DNA from: Planctomycetia bacterium
Lineage (GTDB): Bacteria; Planctomycetota; Planctomycetia; Pirellulales; Thermoguttaceae
DNA: 56,882 nucleotides
Reading direction: 5' to 3'
NCBI GenBank assembly: GCA_026401055.1
Contig: JAPLNP010000235.1
Coordinates: 1-56,882 of the forward strand
Part shown: piece after piece, positions 39,226-46,685 of the stretch
Position numbering within the stretch: the stretch's first letter is position 1
Layout: every line of letters starts with the position of its first letter
Program-made: the position numbers and the translations under genes
Notes under the pieces: model-generated
Seen by the model: the letters and a program-made list of their open reading frames with translations, nothing else
Databases searched by the model: none
Told to the model about the DNA's origin: nothing

Positions 39226-40971
39226 ATGAGTGGAACACCGGACAACGGGTCGGACCTATCCCGCGACTCCCTGCTTGCGCAGCTCGGATCGTTCGGCGCC
39301 GTCTACTGGTTGGCCAACTGGATGGAGATGGTCGAGCGTTTCGCCTACTACGGCGTCCGCGTCGTGTTACCGGTGTTCATGGTCGCCGCGTTCGAGCAGG
39401 GCGGGCCGGAACTGACGCAGATCCAAAAGGGCAGCATCTACGCGGTCTGGGCCGTCGTCCAGTCGTTCATCCCGATTCTCTCCGGCGGTTTCGCCGATCG
39501 CTACGGCTACAAGGTCAACATCGCCATGTCGACCGTGCTGAAAGTGATCGGCTATCTCGTCATGGGCTACTCGCTCGTGATCGCCGAATGGCTCTGCGGC
39601 ATGACCCTGCGGGAGGCGAGGCCGCTGGGGGCCGATCGCGTCTACGAGATTTTCTTTGCCGGCGCGATGCTCCTGGCCTTCGGCACCGCCATCTTCAAAC
39701 CGGGCGTCCAGGGACTGATCGCCACGAAGATGCCCAAGAACGCCGCCTCGCTGGGTTGGGGCGTCTTCTACCAGATGGTCAACGTCGGCGGGTTCCTCGG
39801 ACCGCTGCTGGCCGGCTACCTCCGCGTGATCAAGTGGGAATACGTCTTTCTCGCCTGTTCGGCCGCCATCATGCTGAACTTCGTGCCCCTCTTCTTGTTC
39901 AAGGAGCCCGCGCGTCCGCGGCAGGCCGACAGCCCCGGGCCGCTGAGGCTGCTGTACGACGCCGTGCGTGGACTGCTCGAACCGCGACTGTTCTTCTTCA
40001 CGATCAGTTTCGCCGGCTTCTGGCTGATGGCCTACCAGTTGTTCGACATCCTGCCGAACTTCATCGACGATTGGGTCGATTCCCGCGGCGCGGCGGGCGC
40101 CTTGACAAGCCTGTTCAGCGCCGGCCCGATCCCGACGGTCAACGGCGGCAACCTCACCCAGGAGTGGATCCTCAACTTCAACGCGCTGTTGATCAGCGTT
40201 TTCGCATTCGGCGTCGGCTATGTGACCGGCCGGCTGCGATCGCTGACGGCGATTGTCGTCGGCATCGCCCTGGCCGCCGTGTCCATCTACGCCCTGGGCA
40301 TGAGCATGAACGGATGGTGGACGCTCGGCGCCATCGGGCTGTTTTCGCTGGGCGAGATGATGGCCAGCCCCACGAAATTGCGCTACCTTGCCGGAATCGC
40401 TCCGCCGGGCAAGGAAGGGCAGTACATGGGCTACGCCAATTTCACCGTCGGCATCGGCTGGTCCGTCGGGAGCATCGTGGCCGGCCATCTCTACGAGTAC
40501 CATGGCGACAAGGTCAACCTCGCGCGGCGCTACCTCGTCGACCACGCCCACGTGGCCCAGAGCACGGTCGACGCCGTCTCGAAGAACGACCTGTTGCCCT
40601 TCTTCGAGAAGACCGTCGGCGTCGATGCCTGGCAGACCCGCCAGTTGCTCTGGGACACGTACGAGCCGTACTCCATGTGGTGGATCTTCACGCTCATCGG
40701 CGCCGCGTCGATGGTGGCGATCATCGTCTACAACCACGTCGTCACCGCCGCCGCCGCGAATCCCGCCCACTCGTTCAACACCCACGGCCAGTGGTGGGTC
40801 CGCATGTTCCTGGCGCCGATCTACCTCGTCTTCCTGGCCGCGACCTGCTACGAGTTCTCGATCGGCCTGGCGCTCAACACCGCATTCTTCCTGCTGATGC
40901 TCGTCGTCTCGCTCGCCCAGACGGACTCGCGAGAGGCTAAAACCGACGATGGATGTATCCGTGGCGATTGA
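39226..40971 (+). CDS. POT/PTR-family proton-dependent oligopeptide transporter-like protein
   Basis: 581 aa, about 12-14 membrane segments. It keeps the PTR2 proton-coupling signature ExxERFxYY (E34, E37, R38 in EMVERFAYYGVR) and GWGVFYQMVNVGGFLGPLLA, which also matches the family. A long insertion around residues 240-320 (DNLTQEWIL region) and a loop with VDAWQTRQLLWDTYEP are unusual compared with short bacterial POT proteins. The substrate is probably di- or tripeptides, but the SWISS-type signature alone does not fix it. The ATG is 3 bases after the ftsY stop, so it may be co-transcribed with ftsY. A repeat (inverted partner at 42181-42213) begins just after its stop. Confidence 0.85.
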   Translation: MSGTPDNGSDLSRDSLLAQLGSFGAVYWLANWMEMVERFAYYGVRVVLPVFMVAAFEQGGPELTQIQKGSIYAVWAVVQSFIPILSGGFADRYGYKVNIAMSTVLKVIGYLVMGYSLVIAEWLCGMTLREARPLGADRVYEIFFAGAMLLAFGTAIFKPGVQGLIATKMPKNAASLGWGVFYQMVNVGGFLGPLLAGYLRVIKWEYVFLACSAAIMLNFVPLFLFKEPARPRQADSPGPLRLLYDAVRGLLEPRLFFFTISFAGFWLMAYQLFDILPNFIDDWVDSRGAAGALTSLFSAGPIPTVNGGNLTQEWILNFNALLISVFAFGVGYVTGRLRSLTAIVVGIALAAVSIYALGMSMNGWWTLGAIGLFSLGEMMASPTKLRYLAGIAPPGKEGQYMGYANFTVGIGWSVGSIVAGHLYEYHGDKVNLARRYLVDHAHVAQSTVDAVSKNDLLPFFEKTVGVDAWQTRQLLWDTYEPYSMWWIFTLIGAASMVAIIVYNHVVTAAAANPAHSFNTHGQWWVRMFLAPIYLVFLAATCYEFSIGLALNTAFFLLMLVVSLAQTDSREAKTDDGCIRGD

Positions 40972-40984
40972 GCCGACGGAGGAA

Positions 40985-41019
40985 GGGGAGGGAGCCGTGG
41001 ATGAACGCAGATGAACGCA
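40985..41019 (+). repeat. left arm of an inverted repeat flanking the methyltransferase gene
   Basis: GGGGAGGGAGCCGTGGATGA followed by ACGCAGATGAACGCA. Its inverse lies at 42181-42213 with about 25 of 31 bases matching. Confidence 0.6.
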
Positions 41020-41049
41020 CCCCAACCGGGTGGGGTGGCGGAATCAATC

Positions 41050-41078
41050 TTGACACCATTGGGGCAAAGCGGTATCTA
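41050..41078 (+). promoter_or_regulatory. strong predicted promoter of the methyltransferase gene
   Basis: TTGACA at 41050-41055, exactly 17 bases, TATCTA at 41073-41078. The start is expected near 41085, about 80 bases before GTG 41164. Confidence 0.65.
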
Positions 41079-41163
41079 ACTCAGCCTCACCTTTCTTGGA
41101 CCGTGGCGTGGTGGTTCTCCCGCTCGAACAGGTTCCTTCCTGGAAACCGACCGGAGGTTCCTT

Positions 41164-42012
41164 GTGGCCAGCATTCCTTGCGACGATAGGCCGAGTTTCA
41201 CACAGTACGTGAGGCATGCGCTCTGGTATCTGAAGCGGCCGCGGCTGTACCCCGACTTCGTTCGCCAGGTGGGACGCACGCTGCGACGGGAGGAGGCGGT
41301 GCCCGAACAACGCGCGGAGGCAGTGCGATGGTGTGGTGAAAGAGCCGTTCCGTGGACGGAAGCCATGCAAGCGATGACGGGGACATCGACGATGCGTCCA
41401 TCGGTCCGTGATCGATTCAAGGAGTCATTTGCCCTGGCGGACGCCAACGCCAAAAGGTGCCCCGTCGAGATGGGGGGACCCGGGTGCCTGGACCTGATTT
41501 ACTGGACGGCGGAATGGCTCCAGGCGATGCGCGTCATCGAGACGGGGACCGCGTATGGCTGGTCCTCGCTGGCGGTGCTGTTGTCGCTGAAGAATCGCGA
41601 GGGCTCGCGGTTGATCAGCACCGACAGGCCGTACTTGGGCCGCGATAACGATCCGTACGTTGGCTGTGTGGTCCCGGACGATTTGAGATCGCATTGGCAA
41701 ATCCTGCGGCAGGCTGACCGGGAGGCTCTGCCGAAGGCTTTGGCTCAACTGCCGTTGATCGACCTCTGCCACTACGACAGTGACAAGAGCGTTGGGGGAC
41801 GGCGGTGGGCCTACCCGCGCCTCTGGAAAGCGCTCAGGCACGGAGGATGTTTCTTGTCGGATGACATCTCGGACAATCTCGCCTTTCGTGATTTCTGCCG
41901 GCAGGTTGCGGTGGAACCCATCATCGTCCGAGTGCCCGATCCTTTCTTCCGTGGTGAGAAGTACGTCGGAGTGCTTATCAAGGCAACGGCGGCCGCGCCT
42001 GCCACCTCCTGA
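41164..42012 (+). CDS. class I SAM-dependent methyltransferase-like protein
   Basis: 282 aa. The start is GTG 41164 with GGAGG 6 bases upstream. Residues ~115-260 resemble the Methyltransf_24 type: VIETGTAYGWSSLAVLLSL (SAM motif I), LISTDRPYLGRDND, LIDLCHYDSDKSVGGRRWAY and GGCFLSDDISDNLAFRDFC. The N-terminal ~110 residues have no clear match. The enzymes of this family often modify surface glycans or small molecules, but the substrate is unknown. The gene has its own strong promoter and lies alone between inverted repeats (40985-41019 and 42181-42213) beside a gene remnant, consistent with insertion. Confidence 0.7.
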   Translation: MASIPCDDRPSFTQYVRHALWYLKRPRLYPDFVRQVGRTLRREEAVPEQRAEAVRWCGERAVPWTEAMQAMTGTSTMRPSVRDRFKESFALADANAKRCPVEMGGPGCLDLIYWTAEWLQAMRVIETGTAYGWSSLAVLLSLKNREGSRLISTDRPYLGRDNDPYVGCVVPDDLRSHWQILRQADREALPKALAQLPLIDLCHYDSDKSVGGRRWAYPRLWKALRHGGCFLSDDISDNLAFRDFCRQVAVEPIIVRVPDPFFRGEKYVGVLIKATAAAPATS

Positions 42013-42059
42013 AGGCCGGCGGGTTCCGACTTCGACGCGAGGCTTTCCGAGTCTCCCCA

Positions 42060-42155
42060 CGGGCTCGTCTCTCGGCGGCCCGCGGCCCGTAATCTCCCGA
42101 GAATCGTCCAGCCGTCGATCCCCGGGAGCATCAGATCGAGGGCGTCGTCATCGTC
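42060..42155 (-). pseudogene. remnant of a response-regulator receiver domain
   Basis: On the minus strand it reads ...VEIDDDDDALDLMLPGIDGW then TILGRLRAAGRRE. The intact regulator at 43675-44349 reads VIVLDLMLPGIDGWTILEQL then RAAGRRA, and the DNA aligns over about 70 bases (42073-42145 with 44136-44205) without gaps. The short VEID stretch before it also resembles the C-terminus of the PepSY-like protein at 44436. It looks like a decayed partial duplicate of this two-component locus. Confidence 0.7.
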
Positions 42156-42175
42156 GTCGATCTCGACGCGTATGT

Positions 42176-43678
42176 CTATCTCTCATTCGCGTTCATCCGC
42201 GATTCCCTCCCCGGTTGTTCCGTGGTCCGCTCCACCTCACCGTGGCATGGGATTTCGAGTCGGACTTCGAAACGCCCGCCGTCGTCGGAAGTCGCGGACA
42301 AGGACGCACCGAGCAGTCCGGCCAGTTCCTTCGACAGCGGCAGTCCCAAGCCGGCGTGGCTGCCCGTGGCTTGACGCGAAGCGTCGCCGCGCGAGAACCG
42401 GTCGAACGCGCGGGCGACCTCATGCGGGGCCAGGCGACTCCCGGTGTTGCCGATCACGATCGTGGCTACGCCGTCGCGAGCCTTGGCGACGACGTCAATC
42501 GTTCCACCCGAGTCGGCGTAGGTGACGGCGTTGTCCAGGAGGTTGCGGAGAATCAACAGGAGCTTGTCCGGGTCGGTGTCGGCCGTCAGATCGGGATCGA
42601 CATTCCAGAGGATGCCGAGGCCGCGGGATTCGGCCGGCCCCGCCAGCGGCGTCCAGGCGCGGCCCAGCACGTCGTCGAGCCGAACCGTCCGGCGATGCGC
42701 CGCGGATTGCCCCGCGTCGATCCGCGCGAGCGAGAGCAGGTTCTCGACGATCCCTTCGGTTTGCCTGCAAATCTCCAGGCACGTGGCCAGCGCGTGCCGA
42801 TACTCGGCGGCCTCGCGCGGCCTGGTTAGCGCGACTTCGATCGTGCCGAGCAGACCGGCCAAGGGCGTGCGCAATTCATGGGCGACGTTCGCCGAAAAGG
42901 CACGTTCGCGCCGGAAGGCCGCGTCGAGACGACGGAGCAAACCATTGAGGCAGTCGATCACCGATTGCACCTCGGCCGGCGCGTCGGCGGACGCCAACGG
43001 CGCGGTAAGGGTCCGGCTGTCGATCGCTTCGATCCTCGTCGAAATCGCTCGCAACGGCCGCAAGCCGACCCGGACGATTGGCGCGGCGATCGCCAGCGCG
43101 GCAATCACCGCCGCGCCGAACACGACCACGAGCAACATGCGGATTCGCCCCAGCGCGCGATCCAAGTCGAGCGTGTCGCGAGCCAAAACCAGCGTCACGG
43201 CCATCGGAAGCGACGCGGCGACGGAATCCGGGCCCGGCTCGTCCGGCGCAACCGGGTCGCCGTCCCGGCCCGGGGTAAACGTCACCCCGATCATCCGCCC
43301 GGGCCGTCCGTCGGGCAACGTGGCGAAGCGGATTTCCGGGCGTTCAAGCGTCCCGGCGATCGGCTCCCAATCGTGCCCGGACAACCGCGTCGAGCGTTCC
43401 AGGACGGTGCCGTCCCGGAGGCGAAGTTCGTAGTAGTCGGGCCGCGCGGCGCGCTGGAACCGCTCCATCGCCCGCTCGGCCATCTCCGATTTGACCCGGG
43501 TGCCCTCTTGCTCGACCAGGGTTGCGAGCGTTCGCGCGTCGGCGTCCAGCGAGGCGTCGAACTCGCCGACGAGCGCGGCCCGGAGCAACGCGTACAGAAC
43601 CAGCCCGGCGACGACCAGCACGGCCATCGAGCCGGCGCCGACGCCGAGCAGCAAGCGGGTTCGAAGCGACCGGATCAC
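42176..43678 (-). CDS. membrane-bound sensor histidine kinase
   Basis: 500 aa. Two transmembrane helices (SMAVLVVAGLVLYALLRAAL near residue 15-38 and LVVVFGAAVIAALAIAAPIV near 180-200) enclose a ~140-residue periplasmic sensor domain with no recognised fold. HAMP follows (VGLRPLRAISTRIEAIDSR), then the dimerisation/phospho-acceptor helix FSANVAHELRTPLAGLLGTI with His267, and an HATPase (LRNLLDNAVTYADSGGTIDV, FDRFSRGDA, GLGLPLSKELAGLLG). The last ~15 residues (REPSR..MNANER-like) come from a repeat sequence. Its ATG overlaps the regulator's stop (ATGA), so the two are translationally coupled. The signal may relate to the upstream PepSY-like protein. Confidence 0.9.
   Translation of the reverse strand: MIRSLRTRLLLGVGAGSMAVLVVAGLVLYALLRAALVGEFDASLDADARTLATLVEQEGTRVKSEMAERAMERFQRAARPDYYELRLRDGTVLERSTRLSGHDWEPIAGTLERPEIRFATLPDGRPGRMIGVTFTPGRDGDPVAPDEPGPDSVAASLPMAVTLVLARDTLDLDRALGRIRMLLVVVFGAAVIAALAIAAPIVRVGLRPLRAISTRIEAIDSRTLTAPLASADAPAEVQSVIDCLNGLLRRLDAAFRRERAFSANVAHELRTPLAGLLGTIEVALTRPREAAEYRHALATCLEICRQTEGIVENLLSLARIDAGQSAAHRRTVRLDDVLGRAWTPLAGPAESRGLGILWNVDPDLTADTDPDKLLLILRNLLDNAVTYADSGGTIDVVAKARDGVATIVIGNTGSRLAPHEVARAFDRFSRGDASRQATGSHAGLGLPLSKELAGLLGASLSATSDDGGRFEVRLEIPCHGEVERTTEQPGRESRMNANER
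42181..42213 (-). repeat. right arm of the inverted repeat flanking the methyltransferase gene
   Basis: Minus strand: CGGGGAGGGAATCGCGGATG continuing AACGCGAATGAGA; compare 40985-41019. It encodes the end of the histidine kinase. Confidence 0.6.
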
Positions 43679-44349
43679 GGCAGCGCCCCCAGCACGTAGC
43701 CTTGTCCGCGACGCGTGTGGATGAGCTTCGCAAGGCCCGGAGCCTCGATCTTCTTGCGCAGGTAGCCCACGTAAACGTCGACGACGTTGCTTTGCGAGTC
43801 CGAGTGGAAATCGTAGACGTGCTGCCAGACGTCGGTTCGCGAGACGACCTGGCCGGAGCGAGCGGCCGAGTATTCCAACAGCACGAATTCGCGGGCGGTG
43901 AGGTCCAGCAGCCGGCCGCCGCGTCGGGCGGTTCGGGCGGCGGTGTCGATTTCGAGGTCGGCGACGCGGAGGACCGGGTCGGGAAGATCGTATTTTCGAC
44001 GGACGAGCGTTCGCACCCTCGCCAACAGTTCGGCGAGCGCGAACGGCTTGACCAGATAGTCGTCCGCGCCGCTGTCAAGTCCCTTGACGCGGTCCTCCAA
44101 CTGGTCCTTGGCAGTCAGCACGAGCACGCACGCGCGGCGGCCCGCGGCCCGAAGCTGTTCGAGGATCGTCCAGCCGTCGATCCCGGGAAGCATCAGGTCG
44201 AGGACAATGACGTCGTAATCATTGCCCTTGGCGTACCACAAGCCTTCGCGGCCTTCGGCGGCCTCGTCGACGGCGAAACCGGCCTCGCGCAAGCCCTGCG
44301 CCACCGCGTTGCGGATCGGGGCGTAATCCTCAATGACCAGTAATCGCAT
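43675..44349 (-). CDS. OmpR-family response regulator
   Basis: 224 aa. Receiver domain ~1-120 with acidic pocket E7/D8 and phosphoacceptor Asp51 (VIVLDLMLPG), Thr near 80 (VLVLTAKD) and Lys near 102 (DYLVKPFA). C-terminal winged helix ~127-222 (ARRGGRLLDLTAREFVLLEY, SRTDVWQHVYDF, VVDVYVGYLRKKIEAPG, RGQGYVLG). It is the partner of the kinase that overlaps its stop by 4 bases, and it lies 86 bases after the PepSY-like gene. The resulting PepSY-RR-HK operon resembles PhoPQ/CpxAR-like envelope or metal stress systems, which is inference. Confidence 0.92.
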   Translation of the reverse strand: MRLLVIEDYAPIRNAVAQGLREAGFAVDEAAEGREGLWYAKGNDYDVIVLDLMLPGIDGWTILEQLRAAGRRACVLVLTAKDQLEDRVKGLDSGADDYLVKPFALAELLARVRTLVRRKYDLPDPVLRVADLEIDTAARTARRGGRLLDLTAREFVLLEYSAARSGQVVSRTDVWQHVYDFHSDSQSNVVDVYVGYLRKKIEAPGLAKLIHTRRGQGYVLGALP

Positions 44350-44435
44350 CGGGCGTCATCATCGCTGCTGGCCGCGGCCGGGACCGCGCGGCGGCGGTCC
44401 CGGCCGCGAAGTGATTTCGCGCGGAGCAGTCGATA

Positions 44436-44984
44436 CTACTTGTCGTCCGCGTCTTCGTGGTCTTCGTCCGCTTGGTCGCCTCCGTTATCTTGGTCCTCGT
44501 CGTCGATCTCGACTCGTTGGCCCGTGGGCGCGACGAGAATCTCCTTCTCCTTTCCATCCACCGTGGCTTCGATTTCGTACAGGACGATCGTTTTGCGTTC
44601 GACCGTCAGCTTCGCCCCCTCCGCAAATGCCTTGGCCGCGGCGTCCTGCACGGCCTTGGGGGTCTTGCCGAGGGCGACTTCGCTGGTCCTCTCGACGAGA
44701 TCGCCGTCGGCGGTGACCATGGCTTCGTGTTCGGCGTTCTTGACCTTCCACGAGCCCTCGTACAACGTGACGCCGTCTTCCTCCTCGACGCCGACTTCCT
44801 CGATCTTCGCTTTGCCCGCGAGCTTCACCAGTGCCGCCTTGGCGGCCTCCGGAATCTGGTCCAACGAGACCTGTTTCTCGCCTTGCTCCTTGTCGTCCTT
44901 GTCATTGTCTCGCGCCGCTTGGGTGATGGCCACCCCGACGCCGACGACCACAACGCCCAAAATCACAACCATGGTCCTGAACAT
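44436..44984 (-). CDS. exported PepSY-like protein, acidic C-terminus
   Basis: 182 aa. A signal peptide (MFRTMVVILGVVVVGVGVAI) ends near residue 24. Two PepSY-type segments are seen: IPEAAKAALVKLAGKAKIEE with LYEGSWKVKNAEHEAMVTAD, and TPKAVQDAAAKAFAEGAKLT with YEIEATVDGKEKEILVAPTG. The last ~30 residues are almost all Asp/Glu, which could bind cations. ATG 44984 has GGGAG 8 bases upstream, while GTG 44990 is too close to that site. It precedes a two-component system and may act as its periplasmic modulator, as small PepSY proteins do in some systems. Confidence 0.78.
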   Translation of the reverse strand: MFRTMVVILGVVVVGVGVAITQAARDNDKDDKEQGEKQVSLDQIPEAAKAALVKLAGKAKIEEVGVEEEDGVTLYEGSWKVKNAEHEAMVTADGDLVERTSEVALGKTPKAVQDAAAKAFAEGAKLTVERKTIVLYEIEATVDGKEKEILVAPTGQRVEIDDEDQDNGGDQADEDHEDADDK

Positions 44985-45160
44985 CGTCACAACTCCCTAA
45001 CAAGAGGTAATCCGTCCGTGCCCGCAGCAACGTGCTCCGGCGCGCCTTCGCGGAGTGTAGCGAACCGCGGATGAGAGGACGATGAGAGGCGGAGATATTC
45101 CGGCCACGCCGTCACGCCACGGCAGCCCGAGGACTCGTTGGCAGGCGCGAGGTTTCGCCG

Positions 45161-45373
45161 CTACGGTCTCTTTCGCTCGGCCTCTCGGCTTTGCTGCATC
45201 TCGCGCTGCGACATCTTGAGGTGTTCCTTCCGGATCTTCTCCATTTTGTCCGGATCGGTCGTCTTCTCAACCTTCTTCTGGCAGCCGAAGGGAAGGCAGA
45301 TCGCCATCGCAAGCGTCGCGGCCAGCGCCGCGCGGCAGGCATAACGGGCGAGAATCGCGGTCGAACTTTTCAT
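45161..45373 (-). CDS. small putative lipoprotein
   Basis: 70 aa. A signal-like N-terminus (ALAATLAMAICLPFGC) leads to a Cys at residue 31, followed by a short charged, helical tail (MEKIRKEHLKMSQREMQQSR). ATG 45373 follows GGAAAGAG, and the in-frame start at 45421 lacks one. The family is not recognised; small charged lipoproteins of this type are often anchors or chaperones of other envelope proteins. Confidence 0.55.
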   Translation of the reverse strand: MKSSTAILARYACRAALAATLAMAICLPFGCQKKVEKTTDPDKMEKIRKEHLKMSQREMQQSREAERKRP

Positions 45374-45493
45374 GCTCTTTCCACCCCGGGGGTTTGTCAA
45401 TCGTGCATTGAAGCGCGGCACGGCCGCCCTCGACCGTGCGGAATCGTCCGATACAGCCGAGGGCGGCCGTGCAACATGAAACTCCGATGGGCC

Positions 45494-46483
45494 CTAGGGC
45501 AGGTTGAGCGACTCGCCGCCGTTTCGCGTGCCGGCGGCGGTCCATACTTCGGGGTCGATTTCGTCGCTGACGTTATTCACCGCGCCGTCGCACAGGACGA
45601 CGACGCAGAGGCCGGGATGGTAGCTGCTCGCCGGCGAGACAATTTTCCAGAAATCGCCGCCGGGCACCCAGCAGATGCTGTTGGGTCGGGTCAGGTGGTT
45701 GTACCAACCTCTCCAGACGCTCCCCTCGGTGAAAGGATAACCGCGCCAACGCCAGTCACCGCTCCAGGGAATCGAGGCCGAGTCCCAACTCCCGGCGTCG
45801 AACGCGGCTCGGGCCTGGACCAGCGTGGTGGCCGAGACCGCGCCGCAGTCGAAACAGTCGAACCGCGACTTCGGCGCCTTGGACGAGCCCGCCCCGTTGA
45901 CCACCTCGGCAAACGCCGCCGTGTGGCTCAGCCCGTCGGTGATCTCCGCCACCTTCAACGGCGGCAGCGCGGGCGCGCCGTAGGTTTCCTTCGTTTCCTC
46001 GGGCCCGAAGACGCCGTCCCAGCCGCGCACTTGCACCCAACTGCCCGCGTTGGCGTGGTAGTTCGTCCAGCCCATCGGTTCGATCTTGCCCGGGAAAGGA
46101 TCGCTCGGACAAACCATCACCTCCGGCTGCGTGCATCCGGTCTCGAAATTGGGCGAGTCGTAGATCGAGAGGCTCGTGTCGAGTTTGTCCGAAATGGTGC
46201 CCAACTCGAAATAGGGCAACAACAGGGCCTGCGCCGAAAAAATCGTATAGACGCTGTTCTTCTGGGTGAGCCTGCCCGTCGGAAAACTCCGATGGGCGTT
46301 CTCGAAATTGTGCAGTGCCACGCCAAACTGCTTCAGGTTGTTCGTGCAAGCGGAACGGCGCGCGGCCTCGCGGGCGGCTTGGACCGCGGGCAGCAGCAAG
46401 GCGATCAGGATGCCAATGATGGCAATGACCACCAAGAGTTCGACCAGCGTGAATCCCCCGCGTCCGGCTGACGGAGACGTCAT
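45494..46483 (-). CDS. DUF1559 protein with prepilin-like N-terminus (intact)
   Basis: 329 aa. The N-terminus [20 protein letters not shown] is a type IV prepilin-like signal with the conserved Glu, followed by [20 protein letters not shown] and [20 protein letters not shown]. The DUF1559 core is complete, with [30 protein letters not shown] and the C-terminal [23 protein letters not shown]1559 proteins are surface proteins of unknown function that are massively amplified in planctomycetes. The start 46483 has AAGGG about 10 bases upstream. Its promoter (46541-46570) carries a dyad over the -10. Compare with the 5'-truncated copy at 17049. Confidence 0.88.
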   Translation of the reverse strand: MTSPSAGRGGFTLVELLVVIAIIGILIALLLPAVQAAREAARRSACTNNLKQFGVALHNFENAHRSFPTGRLTQKNSVYTIFSAQALLLPYFELGTISDKLDTSLSIYDSPNFETGCTQPEVMVCPSDPFPGKIEPMGWTNYHANAGSWVQVRGWDGVFGPEETKETYGAPALPPLKVAEITDGLSHTAAFAEVVNGAGSSKAPKSRFDCFDCGAVSATTLVQARAAFDAGSWDSASIPWSGDWRWRGYPFTEGSVWRGWYNHLTRPNSICWVPGGDFWKIVSPASSYHPGLCVVVLCDGAVNNVSDEIDPEVWTAAGTRNGGESLNLP

Positions 46484-46522
46484 AACACAACCCTTTTGAG
46501 ACAATGGCTCCCGCTGGCACGC

Positions 46523-46543
46523 CATGGCAATGCCAATACCATG
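46523..46543. promoter_or_regulatory. candidate operator dyad in the DUF1559 promoter
   Basis: Half-site CATGGCAATG and an inverted half-site CAATACCATG separated by one base, an imperfect palindrome centred at 46533. It covers the predicted transcription start and touches the -10. Confidence 0.55.
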
Positions 46544-46570
46544 GTAGACGGTGCGATCGGCGCGTGTCAA
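46541..46570 (-). promoter_or_regulatory. predicted promoter of the intact DUF1559 gene
   Basis: On the minus strand: TTGACA (46570-46565), 18-base spacer, TACCAT (46546-46541). The start is near 46534, inside the dyad at 46523-46543. Confidence 0.55.
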
Positions 46571-46685
46571 GGGGATGCCGATCTCGGGTGGCTTGTTCCC
46601 GAGCCCGAGGCGATAAGGGCGTGGCGGGTGAGGCCGTGGCGCGGTACAATCTCGGCGTGCCGTTGCCTTGATCCGGGAGACGAAA

